Shown one piece after another: positions 38,718 through 46,686 of a stretch of DNA of 64,000 nucleotides; position 1 is the first letter of the stretch; each line of letters begins with the position of its first letter. A program made the position numbers and the translations under genes. The DNA is from an uncultured Alphaproteobacteria bacterium. Its GTDB lineage: Bacteria > Pseudomonadota > Alphaproteobacteria > HIMB59 > GCA-002718135. The notes under the pieces are model-generated. The model was not told the origin of the DNA. It saw nothing but the letters and a program-made list of their open reading frames with translations, and ran no database searches. Where the stretch lies: the NCBI GenBank assembly GCA_902614085.1, contig CACMJS010000001.1:186001-250000 (forward strand), written 5' to 3'.

Positions 38718-40092
38718 AATTCTATTGCCATCAACTATTGTTTTGCTTTTATTAAAAATAGGCGCCTTAAATTTTACTACTTTTAATTTGTTTGGTGATG
38801 AAGCACAGTATTGGTTATGGTCAAAAAATATTGACTTTGGTTATTTTTCGAAACCACCATTTTTGTCCTGGATAATAAGAGTTTATACGGAAATATTAGG
38901 TAGTAGTTTTGTTTCATTAAAACTTCTACCATCGTTTGTGTATTTATTGATTGCCTGGAGTATTTATAATCTTTTACTCAACTCTGGACTAAATAAAAAA
39001 GATTCATTTGCGGGTTGTTTAGTTTTTTTATTTATACCTGCTGTTTCTTTTTCATCTTTTATAATTAGTACTGATCTTTTTTTATTATTATTTTGGACAC
39101 TTTCACTTAATGAATTGATTAAAATTAAAAGTGAACAAGCTTTAAAAAATTTTATATTATTAGGTATTTTTCTGGGGTTAGCTTTTTTATCAAAATATGC
39201 AGCTATATATTTTGTAATTTGTTTATTTGTTCTAATTTTATTTGATAAAAGATTTAGAAAAATTTTTTTGGATAATTTATTAGGTTTTTGTCTTACTTTT
39301 TTATGTGTATTTGCAATCATCGTACCAAATATTATTTGGAACTTTAATAATGACTGGATAACACTTCAGCATACTTCGGATAATGCAAATTTTGGAAATA
39401 TTGAAATAGATCTGATTAGAGGTTTAGAATTTTTCTTAATTCAGGTTTTAATGCTGGGCCCATTTATGGTTTTGGGTGGGTTATTTGGGTTTAACAAATG
39501 GAACTATATTCAAAAAATTTTTTTAATATTTTCACTACCTATAATTCTAATTGTTTTGTTGGAGGCTATTATTGTTAGGGCTAATGCAAATTGGGCTGCT
39601 CCAGCTTTAATTTCTTTGTTTGCTCTTTTATATATTAGAATTAATAATTCTTTTTTAAAGATTGCTAATTATATATTTAATTTTACTGTCTGTTTTGTTC
39701 TTTTTGTTATGATTGGAACAAGCTATCCCTCTAAAATTTTTGACCGAATAAGTGGTATAAATGATTATGCTCTAAAAATTTACAGTAATTCTTCAAATGT
39801 TGTTCTAAAAAATATAGTGGTTTCTGATCGGCTTTTATTTTCAAGCCTTAATTTTGAATTAAGAAATAAGGATATTAATTTCTATATGCCGCATAAAGAA
39901 GGAGATGAAATAACAAACCACTTTAAAATAGTGTCTCCTCTAAATAAAAATATGAATGAAAACTTTACTTTAATTGGGAGTCCTTCAGATATAAATTATT
40001 TAGTGAATGAATATAAGGTGTTAAAAATAAACTCACCTGATCAGAAATTTACAAAAAGAAAACTTGATGTTTACGAGGTTGTGTTTGAATAA
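38707..40092 (+). CDS. ArnT/PMT_2-type polyprenyl-phosphate-sugar glycosyltransferase
   Basis: A 461-residue membrane glycosyltransferase of the PMT_2 (GT83/GT39-like) class with about ten to twelve hydrophobic helices. The catalytic acidic site is in the first periplasmic loop, NLFGDEAQYWLWSKNI, followed by GYFSKPPFLSWIIRVYTEI, the family's aromatic/Pro motif. Relatives move a sugar from undecaprenyl phosphate to lipid A or other envelope acceptors. The in-frame TTG at 38686 is rejected in favour of the ATG at 38707, which overlaps the PAP2 stop by 11 bases. Coupling with a PAP2 phosphatase suggests a dephosphorylate-then-glycosylate pair. Confidence 0.85.
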   Translation: MLNKILLPSTIVLLLLKIGALNFTTFNLFGDEAQYWLWSKNIDFGYFSKPPFLSWIIRVYTEILGSSFVSLKLLPSFVYLLIAWSIYNLLLNSGLNKKDSFAGCLVFLFIPAVSFSSFIISTDLFLLLFWTLSLNELIKIKSEQALKNFILLGIFLGLAFLSKYAAIYFVICLFVLILFDKRFRKIFLDNLLGFCLTFLCVFAIIVPNIIWNFNNDWITLQHTSDNANFGNIEIDLIRGLEFFLIQVLMLGPFMVLGGLFGFNKWNYIQKIFLIFSLPIILIVLLEAIIVRANANWAAPALISLFALLYIRINNSFLKIANYIFNFTVCFVLFVMIGTSYPSKIFDRISGINDYALKIYSNSSNVVLKNIVVSDRLLFSSLNFELRNKDINFYMPHKEGDEITNHFKIVSPLNKNMNENFTLIGSPSDINYLVNEYKVLKINSPDQKFTKRKLDVYEVVFE

Positions 40093-40738
40093 ATTTCTAG
40101 TATTTTTTATTATATCTGTAATTAATACATCCTATGCAAATAATTTTAGTGCAGAATATAGGGTCAGTACAACAGGAATTAAAATTGGTAGTTTTAGTTG
40201 GTCATTAAATATTAATAATAATATTTATCAAACAGAAATTAATTTGAAAAATTCTGGCATTTTTTCACCTTTATATAAATTTGAAGGAAGCTATCTTTCA
40301 ACTGGGGTTATTGAAAACAACATATTTAAAACCCAGAATTATAAACAGTTTTGGAAAACGAAGAAGAAAACAAAAATAGTTAAAATGTCTTTTGATGATT
40401 ATTTAATTGAATTAAAACAAGAGCCTATAGAAGAAGAAATGGCTAGGGTAGACCTAGAAGACTTGTATTTATATTTTGACCCAATTACCTCTTTTATAAA
40501 TATTTTAAATGGAGAAAATGAGGCAAAAACAATTGATGGGAGAAGAATTTACACACTTAAACAAAACGAAAGTGAGGATGGAAATATAATTTTAGAAATT
40601 GAAGACTATGTAAATATTTGGGCTGACCATAAAAGAAATGACCTAAAAAAAATTGAATTCTTGGTTAAAGATGATTTGCTTCCATATGAAATTCTTATTC
40701 ATTTCAAAAAAAGGGTATTCAAGTTAGAAAAAATTTAA
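40067..40738 (+). CDS. DUF3108 family exported protein
   Basis: About 223 residues with an N-terminal signal segment (NKFLVFFIISVINTSYA) and a beta-rich DUF3108 domain: FSAEYRVSTTGIKIGSFSW at the N terminus, the GSYLSTGVIENN turn, YFDPITSFINIL and an IWADHKRNDLKKIEF-type ending. It begins inside the last codons of the glycosyltransferase gene. ATG 40067 or TTG 40085 could be the true start, and the second places the signal peptide right at the N terminus. Function is unknown. DUF3108 proteins are periplasmic or outer-membrane associated, so an envelope role with its two neighbours is plausible. Confidence 0.75.
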   Translation: MFTRLCLNKFLVFFIISVINTSYANNFSAEYRVSTTGIKIGSFSWSLNINNNIYQTEINLKNSGIFSPLYKFEGSYLSTGVIENNIFKTQNYKQFWKTKKKTKIVKMSFDDYLIELKQEPIEEEMARVDLEDLYLYFDPITSFINILNGENEAKTIDGRRIYTLKQNESEDGNIILEIEDYVNIWADHKRNDLKKIEFLVKDDLLPYEILIHFKKRVFKLEKI

Positions 40739-41274
40739 AACTTTTTTTTTCTTAAATAGACAAAAAGAGCTCCGTCACCCCCATGTTCAAAACCCGCATC
40801 TTGATATGTTAGGATATATTTCTTAAGATCATCTTCGTTTATCCAGTTTATTATTGAGTTTTTAATCTTTCCATAGAAAAGCTTAGGATTTGTGTCTTCC
40901 ACATTTTGAATTTTTTTATGAACACCCTTTCCAGTAATTATAAGCAAACATCTTTTATTCTTGTTATAATTTTTTTTCACCTCACTTATAAATTTTTCAT
41001 GTGCTTCAACTAAACCGTATCCGTGAAGATCAATTCTTCTATCTATATTTATTTTTCCCCTCTTAAGCTCCTTATTTACCTCACCAAATGATAATTTAAA
41101 CTCTGAGCCACTAACTTTGTGTTCAGTTATTGTTTTTTTGTTGGTATTTTTAATATTCGTTTTTTTATCTAATTTTACATTTTTTTTAATAGTTGTTTTC
41201 GTTTTAACTATAGGGCTATCTTTTTTAAAAGGTTTTACACCTTTCATGTTTTTTAGAAAAAAATCTTCTTCCAT
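40735..41274 (-). CDS. Smr-domain protein
   Basis: A 179-residue protein with a C-terminal Smr (MutS2-related) nuclease-like domain. The signatures are RRIDLHGYGLVEAHEKF and LLIITGKGVHKK, then a final GGDGALFVYLRKKK. The first 75 residues are a Lys/Thr-rich disordered region. In alphaproteobacteria this gene usually ends a Tim44-mltA-smr group. Here the middle position is taken by a lysozyme gene, whose stop overlaps the smr ATG (TAATG). Confidence 0.88.
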   Translation of the reverse strand: MEEDFFLKNMKGVKPFKKDSPIVKTKTTIKKNVKLDKKTNIKNTNKKTITEHKVSGSEFKLSFGEVNKELKRGKINIDRRIDLHGYGLVEAHEKFISEVKKNYNKNKRCLLIITGKGVHKKIQNVEDTNPKLFYGKIKNSIINWINEDDLKKYILTYQDAGFEHGGDGALFVYLRKKKF

Positions 41275-41702
41275 TATTTTTTTGTATAGTGTTTAATTAA
41301 ATTCTTTACTCTTTCAGGTGTTTGCAAATACCACAAACTATCTAACATCTCTAGTGATGCCATGAATTTTTGTTTTTTGTTTAGAAAATAAAGCATTTTC
41401 TTAAATTTAGAGACACCTTTTGCTCCAAGTTGAAAAATCATTTCTATTAATAATTCCCTTTCTGAAGTTGTGTGATTTTTTTTAAAAAATTTTTTTTTGT
41501 ATTGTTCGTGTGCTTTTTTAAAATCTATCTCAAACAATTCTTCAAAATATTTTTTTTTAAAGTATTTAATGTAATATTTATTTTCTTTTTCTGTAATAAG
41601 ATGACCATACCCAATAGTATAAAACCCTAATTGATCTTGATAAGGCTTGTCAGAATAACCCTCGTTTTTTTTAATTCGGTCTTTGAGTTCTTTAAAGGAC
41701 AA
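41274..41702 (-). CDS. T4-type lysozyme (glycoside hydrolase family 24)
   Basis: A 142-residue muramidase. The catalytic triad of phage T4 lysozyme (E11, D20, T26) is reproduced with the same spacing as Glu14, Asp23 and Thr29 in NEGYSDKPYQDQLGFYTIGY, followed by GHLIT. The C-terminal helices also match: LLIEMIFQLGAKGVSKF and WYLQTPERVKNLI against T4 LINMVFQMG and WYNQTPNRAKRVI. The protein is Lys-rich and has no signal peptide. The start is TTG, three bases after the Tim44-like gene stop. No holin or other phage gene is nearby, so this looks like a domesticated gene placed between Tim44-like timA and smr. Confidence 0.88.
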   Translation of the reverse strand: MSFKELKDRIKKNEGYSDKPYQDQLGFYTIGYGHLITEKENKYYIKYFKKKYFEELFEIDFKKAHEQYKKKFFKKNHTTSERELLIEMIFQLGAKGVSKFKKMLYFLNKKQKFMASLEMLDSLWYLQTPERVKNLIKHYTKK

Positions 41703-41705
41703 ATA

Positions 41706-42287
41706 TTAAGTTTGAGTTAATATCCATATAGGACTAGAAGAATTTACTGGTTTTTCAAAAGTCCAAATGTCTTTATTTTTAACAATAGAACCCTCATCAT
41801 TATTTAACATCTGCTCACTAATAAAATTGACCGATATTGATATTGTGTCATTTTCTACTTTTGCATCTGCGATGCCCTCTACAATAAGTGAATAAAATTG
41901 TGATTCTGGATTGTTTGTTTTTTCATCAATCGCTTTTTCAAAAGCAGTATAAACATCTTTAGACACAAGATTTTTCAGTGTTTTTTTATCTCCATTGTTG
42001 AAAGATGAAATTATAATCTCAAAAGCTTTCTTGGCACCATCAAGAAACTCTCGGTGATTAAAATTATTTACTTTTTTATATACAACCTCAAGCTTTGTCT
42101 CATTATCCATCAAAGAGGGTATTTTTTGAGCATCCTCTTGTTTTTTGGTTTCTTGAGGCTTTGGTTGTGATATATTTTTTTGAAATCCTGTTCGTTTTCC
42201 AAGAACACTTCTTAATCTATAAATAATAAATCCAGCAATAGCTGCAAAAATCAAAATATCAAAAAATTGTAAGTCACCGTAAATCAT
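41706..42287 (-). CDS. Tim44-like domain protein TimA
   Basis: A 193-residue protein with one N-terminal transmembrane helix (LQFFDILIFAAIAGFIIYRL), a Pro/Gln/Lys-rich linker and a C-terminal Tim44 domain: HREFLDGAKKAFEIIISSFN, LKNLVSKDVYTAFEKAI, IWTFEKPVNSSSPIWIL. The alphaproteobacterial family is thought to be ancestral to the mitochondrial import factor Tim44. It usually sits near dnaQ and secB, as here, but secB itself is absent from this spot. Confidence 0.92.
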   Translation of the reverse strand: MIYGDLQFFDILIFAAIAGFIIYRLRSVLGKRTGFQKNISQPKPQETKKQEDAQKIPSLMDNETKLEVVYKKVNNFNHREFLDGAKKAFEIIISSFNNGDKKTLKNLVSKDVYTAFEKAIDEKTNNPESQFYSLIVEGIADAKVENDTISISVNFISEQMLNNDEGSIVKNKDIWTFEKPVNSSSPIWILTQT

Positions 42288-42317
42288 CTGATTTTAATAT
42301 AATAACTTTTTCAAATA

Positions 42318-42992
42318 TTAATAGTTATATTTTTTCCAAAGAGGGTTTTTTAGTTTTTTTAACATTTCTTTGTGAGCTAAATAATCTTCTTCATTAACCT
42401 TTATGATTTTGGTTTTTGTTTCGTTTTTGTTGTTAATTTGTGTATTTTTTTCATCACTGTTTGAGTTTAATTCCATAGAAAACTGCTTACCCCCTCTAAG
42501 CTCTAAATAAACTGCAGCTAAAAGCTGAGAATCAAGCAGGGCTCCATGGAATGATCTGTCTGATAAATCAATATTAAACCTTCTGCACAAATAGTCGAGG
42601 TTAGCTATTCTTGTATTTAGAACTTCTCTTGCAAGAGAAACGGTATCAACCACAGGATTATCTAAATGAGGTAATCCTAAGATTGATAACTCATTATTTA
42701 TAAAACCTAAATCAAATGATGCATTGTGAATTATCAATGTGTCCTTTTTCAAAAAATTTAAGAGCTCCTTGTGGTTTTCTTCAAATGGTTTTTGTTGATT
42801 AAGAAAATCATCAGAAAGACCCACAATGTTTTTTGCCCCTTCGCTTATACTTCTGTCTGGTTTGCAATAAAATTGGAGTGTGTTTCCTGTAGGAACATAG
42901 TTTTTGAGTTCCACACAACCAACCTCTATTATTCTATCACCAGTCTTATAATCAAGGCCTGTGGTTTCTGTATCAATTACTATTTCTCTCAT
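42318..42992 (-). CDS. dnaQ: DNA polymerase III epsilon subunit
   Basis: Proofreading 3'-5' exonuclease of the replicative polymerase, 224 residues. Exo I is VIDTETTGLD, Exo II is IIHNASFDLGFINNEL and Exo III is HGALLDSQLLAAVYLEL, so all metal-binding Asp/Glu and the catalytic His are present. A Lys/Asn/Thr-rich linker leads to a C-terminal tail for the alpha subunit. It stands in the conserved maf-aroE-coaE-dnaQ order. Confidence 0.95.
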   Translation of the reverse strand: MREIVIDTETTGLDYKTGDRIIEVGCVELKNYVPTGNTLQFYCKPDRSISEGAKNIVGLSDDFLNQQKPFEENHKELLNFLKKDTLIIHNASFDLGFINNELSILGLPHLDNPVVDTVSLAREVLNTRIANLDYLCRRFNIDLSDRSFHGALLDSQLLAAVYLELRGGKQFSMELNSNSDEKNTQINNKNETKTKIIKVNEEDYLAHKEMLKKLKNPLWKKYNY

Positions 42993-43000
42993 TGTTTTAA

Positions 43001-43591
43001 CTAAAGTTTACTTATTAGCTTATTAATCTTAATTTTATAATCTTTTAATGTCGAGTTGTTATAAATAACATAATCAGATTTCTTTTTTCTTATAACGTCT
43101 GATGTTTGAGATCGAGTTATATTCTTAAATTGGTTTTCAGTCATTTTTCTTGTTTTTTTTAATCTTTTTAATCTTACTCGTTTGGAGGCTATTATCGATA
43201 TTACTTTGTTGAACTGTTTCTCTAAATTGTTTTCAAACAACAATGGTATATCAATAAAAATTAATTTTGTTTTTTTTTGTTTTTCTTGTTTTATAAAATC
43301 AGACCTCTTTTTTCTAACTATTTTAAATATGTATAACTCAAGCTTTTTTCTTATCTGTTTATTTTCAAAAATAATCTTTGATATAATTTTTTTATTTATG
43401 TTTTTTTTTGAAATGGACTTAGACAAACCTATGGTGCGTAAATAAGTAACAAATTTTTTTTCAGGGTTTTTATATATATTTGCCACCTGCTCATCTGAGC
43501 TGTGAATTTTAAAACCTTTTTCTTTTAATTTACTACAAAAGGTGGATTTACCTGATCCTATGCCGCCTGTTATTGCTATGGTTTTTGTCAT
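43001..43591 (-). CDS. coaE: Dephospho-CoA kinase
   Basis: Last step of coenzyme A synthesis, 196 residues. The P-loop is ITGGIGSGKSTFCSKL, then SSDEQVANIYKNP, and LIFIDIPLLFENNLE with the conserved substrate-binding segment. The protein is strongly Lys/Ile/Asn-biased. Its ATG overlaps the aroE stop by one base. Confidence 0.94.
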   Translation of the reverse strand: MTKTIAITGGIGSGKSTFCSKLKEKGFKIHSSDEQVANIYKNPEKKFVTYLRTIGLSKSISKKNINKKIISKIIFENKQIRKKLELYIFKIVRKKRSDFIKQEKQKKTKLIFIDIPLLFENNLEKQFNKVISIIASKRVRLKRLKKTRKMTENQFKNITRSQTSDVIRKKKSDYVIYNNSTLKDYKIKINKLISKL

Positions 43592-44373
43592 TAAATTTTT
43601 TTATAAATAGCTTTAAGCATTTTTGCGTCTACAGATGGGTTTTTACCAAACCAAATTTTAAAACACGGTTTGGCCTGTTCTATCAACATTGATATTCCAT
43701 AAATCTTTTTATTCTTCGGAAACTGTTTGAGAAATGAAGTGTTTTTTGGACTATAAACAATGTCGCTTACAATTGTTGATTTGGTAATAAGTTTTAAGTG
43801 TTTTTTCAACATAGGGTTTATTGGTGTGGTATTAATTATTAAGAAAACTCCTTCAAGGTGTGTTTCAAGATCACTATATTTTTTTGTATACTCAGTGTTT
43901 TTTGAATACTTAATTTTTTTCTTAGATCTGTTGAAAATTAAAATATCCTTAAACCCCCTCTTTTTTAATACATAGTGAATTGCATGTGATGCGCCCCCAT
44001 AACCCAAAATAATAACTTTCCTGTTTTTAGTTTGTTTTATATTTGGTAAGGTTTTGTAATATCCTGTCCAATCAGTATTTGTACCATTTATAGTTTTTTT
44101 ATTTATTACACAATTTACTGCACCAATTTTTTTTGCATGAGCATCTATTTTGCCAAGATGTTTTATAATTTTGTTTTTAAAGGGAATGGTAACATTTAGA
44201 CCAAGCGTATCTTTTTTTTCCAAAACATCTTTTATTTTATTATGAAAGTTTTTTTCTGTAAGCTCTAAATACCCGTAGCTTGCTTTAATGTTATATTTTC
44301 GAAACCAATAGTTAAATATTGTTGGTGAAAGACTTTTAGATGCTTTGTTCCCAACTACGTAAAGTTTTTTCAT
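43591..44373 (-). CDS. aroE: Shikimate dehydrogenase
   Basis: NADP-dependent reduction of 3-dehydroshikimate, 260 residues. Shikimate-binding SLSPTIFNYWF, catalytic-region LNVTIPFKNKI (Lys) and NGTNTDWTGY (Asp), nucleotide motif ILGYGGASHAIHYVL, and the C-terminal MLIEQAKPCFKIWFG are clear. It supplies the chorismate pathway used by the pabAB pair. It overlaps maf by four bases (ATGA). Confidence 0.94.
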   Translation of the reverse strand: MKKLYVVGNKASKSLSPTIFNYWFRKYNIKASYGYLELTEKNFHNKIKDVLEKKDTLGLNVTIPFKNKIIKHLGKIDAHAKKIGAVNCVINKKTINGTNTDWTGYYKTLPNIKQTKNRKVIILGYGGASHAIHYVLKKRGFKDILIFNRSKKKIKYSKNTEYTKKYSDLETHLEGVFLIINTTPINPMLKKHLKLITKSTIVSDIVYSPKNTSFLKQFPKNKKIYGISMLIEQAKPCFKIWFGKNPSVDAKMLKAIYKKI

Positions 44374-44960
44374 TTTTTTGAATATAAATAATCTAGTAAA
44401 TTAAATAAAGGTAATCCCATAACATTAAAATAATCTCCTTTTATGCTCTCAATAATATTTGGCCCTAAACTTTCTATTTGATAACACCCTACAGAGCTTA
44501 GTATTTGTTTGCCTGTTTTTTTTAGATATGTATTTATTTCGCTGTTATTAAGTTTTCTTATTTTAACATTAGTTTTTTCGTAATTTTCCCAAATCTTAGA
44601 TCCATTTAAACAAATAGTTAGTCCAGATACTATTAGGTGTGTCTTTCCTGATAAAGACCTGATTTTTTTTTTGGCTTTTTCAATAGAGTTTACTTTATCT
44701 AAAATTTTTCCATTGTGATAAATGACGGTATCACACCCTAAAACAATTTTATTGGCATACGGTTTTTGTCTACTTACACTTCTTGCTTTTTCATAAGAAA
44801 GTTTTTTTGCAAAAATCTCAGGCTTTGTTTTTCTATTAATGGTTTTTTTAATATCTTCTTCGTTGCAATTTGGTTTTTTTTGTATGAAATTTAATCCTGC
44901 ATTTTTTAATATTTTGTATCTAGATTTGCTTGAACTAGCTAATATAAATTTTTGGTGCAT
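44370..44960 (-). CDS. maf: Maf-family nucleotide pyrophosphatase
   Basis: Hydrolyses non-canonical nucleoside triphosphates, 196 residues. The P-loop-like LASSSKSRYKILKNAGL, the KARSVSRQ segment, GCDTVIYHNGKILDK (catalytic Asp region) and VGCYQIESLGPNIIESIKGDYFNVMGLPL are family signatures. The ORF extends 11 codons further upstream, but the ATG at 44960 directly before HQKFILASSSKSR fits the family. It is the first gene leftwards from the putative origin gap. Confidence 0.92.
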   Translation of the reverse strand: MHQKFILASSSKSRYKILKNAGLNFIQKKPNCNEEDIKKTINRKTKPEIFAKKLSYEKARSVSRQKPYANKIVLGCDTVIYHNGKILDKVNSIEKAKKKIRSLSGKTHLIVSGLTICLNGSKIWENYEKTNVKIRKLNNSEINTYLKKTGKQILSSVGCYQIESLGPNIIESIKGDYFNVMGLPLFNLLDYLYSKK

Positions 44961-45382
44961 AAGTGTGTTAATAAAAATTATAGTTATAAACACTATTAAA
45001 TATAATTTGAATTTAAGAAATAGTTCTTTTTTTTTAAAAATGTGTTGTTAACAACTTAATAACTTTTCTTAATATTATTAGGTGGGTGTTAATATATTAA
45101 TTATACAAAATTAATAACAAGTTATTAGAAATTTATTAAATTGCTAATTATTTAAAAATAATAATTTTTTTTCAATATTCTTTAAATTAACATATTTGTT
45201 AGGTTTGTTATTCATATGTTGGTAAATAAAGAATGATGTAATAATAAAGCAGTAATTAAGCTTTTTAACCTTACAACTAATACAACAATTAAATATATAA
45301 ATTATATATTTATTATTATTTTGACATTAACATCAATTTTGATTATTAAAATATTTCATTTCTAAAATACCCCAACAACATT
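44961..45382. other. Gene-free AT-rich gap, candidate replication origin
   Basis: The largest gap in the window (about 420 bases), between divergent maf and rho. By eye it is well over four-fifths A+T, with poly-A/T runs and many small palindromes: GTTGTTAACAAC (45044-45055), TTAATATATTAA (45089-45100) and TAATAAC-AA-GTTATTA (45112-45127). DnaA-box-like 9-mers with one mismatch to TTATNCACA are at 44984-44992 (TTATAAACA) and 45208-45216 (TTATTCATA); no perfect box was found. In Caulobacter and Rickettsia oriC lies between hemE and the RP001-maf-aroE-coaE side, with rho, mnmEG, rsmG and parAB on the other. Here hemE and the RP001 homologue are absent. Calling it oriC is inference from synteny. 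Confidence 0.45.
45321..45349 (+). promoter_or_regulatory. Promoter of rho
   Basis: A perfect -35 hexamer TTGACA (45321-45326), a 17-base spacer and TATTAA (45344-45349; four of six to TATAAT). It predicts a leader of about 25-27 bases before the rho ATG. Confidence 0.6.
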
Positions 45383-46639
45383 ATGAATTTACAGGAATTA
45401 AAAGGAAAAGAACCCCAAGAACTTTTAAAACAAGCAGATAAACTTGGTATAGAAAACCCCTCTTCTCTTAGAAAGCAAGATTTGATGTTTGCAATTTTAA
45501 AAACAATTGCTGAAGAGGGTGAAATTATTACTGGTTTAGGGGTTATTGAAATTATGCAAGATGGTTTCGGCTTTTTAAGGTCTTCAGAATCAAATTATCT
45601 TCCAGGCCCAGATGATATCTATATTTCTCCATCTCAAATTAAAAAATTTAGCTTAAGAACAGGTGATAGTGTTGAAGGTGAAATTAGATCTCCAAAACAG
45701 GGTGAAAGATATTTTGCTATAACTAAAATTAATAAAATAAACGGTCAAGAAACTGATTTAGTTAAGAACAGGGTTAACTTTGAAGATTTAACACCATTGT
45801 ATCCTGAAGCAAGATTCAAACTCGAACAAGAAAAACCTATGCCGGATAATACGGAAAGAATAATTGATATTATTGCTCCTCTTGGAAAAGGACAAAGACA
45901 ATTAATTGTTGCACAACCTTTCACTGGTAAAACAATAATTATGCAAAAAATTGCTAATGCTATAACTGCTAATAGTCCAGACGCTAAACTGATTGTTTTG
46001 TTAATTGATGAAAGACCAGAAGAAGTTACAGATATGCAAAGATCGGTTAAAGGTGAGGTAATTAGTTCAACATTTGATGAACCTGCTTCACGACACGTTC
46101 AGGTTGCTGAAATGGTAATTGAAAAAGCTAAAAGACTGGTTGAATATAAGCATGATGTTGTAATTCTTCTTGATTCAATAACCAGACTTGGAAGAGCTTA
46201 CAATACTGTTGTTCCATCTAGTGGAAAAGTATTAACAGGTGGTGTTGATGCAAATGCTTTACAAAGACCAAAAAGATTTTTTGGAGCTGCAAGGAACGTA
46301 GAAAAAGGTGGATCACTTACAATCATTGCTACTGCTTTAATAGATACAGGAAGCAGAATGGATGAAGTTATATTTGAAGAATTTAAAGGTACTGGTAATA
46401 GTGAAATGGTTCTAGATAGAAAACTTAGCCAAAAAAGAACTTACCCAGCTTTTGATATTGGTAAGTCAGGAACAAGAAAAGAAGAATTATTACTTGATAA
46501 AGACGAGCTTGGAAAAATCTTTATTTTAAGAAAAATATTAGCCCCAATGGGAAGCACAGAAGCCATGGAGTTCTTGTTAGATAAAATGAAAAATACAAAA
46601 ACTAACAGCGAATTCTTCCAAAGCATGGGAACTAAATAA
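45383..46639 (+). CDS. rho: Transcription termination factor Rho
   Basis: Hexameric RNA-DNA helicase, 418 residues. The N-terminal RNA-binding domain starts [20 protein letters not shown] and the cold-shock-like fold contains [21 protein letters not shown]. Walker A is [12 protein letters not shown], Walker B lies near [16 protein letters not shown], and the Q-loop/R-loop region [14 protein letters not shown] is intact. It is the first gene rightwards of the putative origin gap. The 47 bases after it are T-rich without an evident hairpin. Confidence 0.97.
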   Translation: MNLQELKGKEPQELLKQADKLGIENPSSLRKQDLMFAILKTIAEEGEIITGLGVIEIMQDGFGFLRSSESNYLPGPDDIYISPSQIKKFSLRTGDSVEGEIRSPKQGERYFAITKINKINGQETDLVKNRVNFEDLTPLYPEARFKLEQEKPMPDNTERIIDIIAPLGKGQRQLIVAQPFTGKTIIMQKIANAITANSPDAKLIVLLIDERPEEVTDMQRSVKGEVISSTFDEPASRHVQVAEMVIEKAKRLVEYKHDVVILLDSITRLGRAYNTVVPSSGKVLTGGVDANALQRPKRFFGAARNVEKGGSLTIIATALIDTGSRMDEVIFEEFKGTGNSEMVLDRKLSQKRTYPAFDIGKSGTRKEELLLDKDELGKIFILRKILAPMGSTEAMEFLLDKMKNTKTNSEFFQSMGTK

Positions 46640-46686
46640 ATATAATTTTTTCTTTTTTTTTAATTTTTTTTTAATAATAGAGATAT

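Noticed and set aside
38964..39320. 118-codon open frame antisense to the glycosyltransferase
   Set aside because: A shadow of a real membrane-protein gene in AT-rich DNA; composition follows the opposite strand and there is no family signature or start context.
41274..41702. Lysozyme as part of a prophage remnant
   Set aside because: Flanking genes are conserved chromosomal genes with overlapping junctions; no holin, integrase, capsid or attachment site is seen.
46640..46686. T-rich stretch after rho as an intrinsic terminator
   Set aside because: It has T runs but no convincing stem ahead of them.
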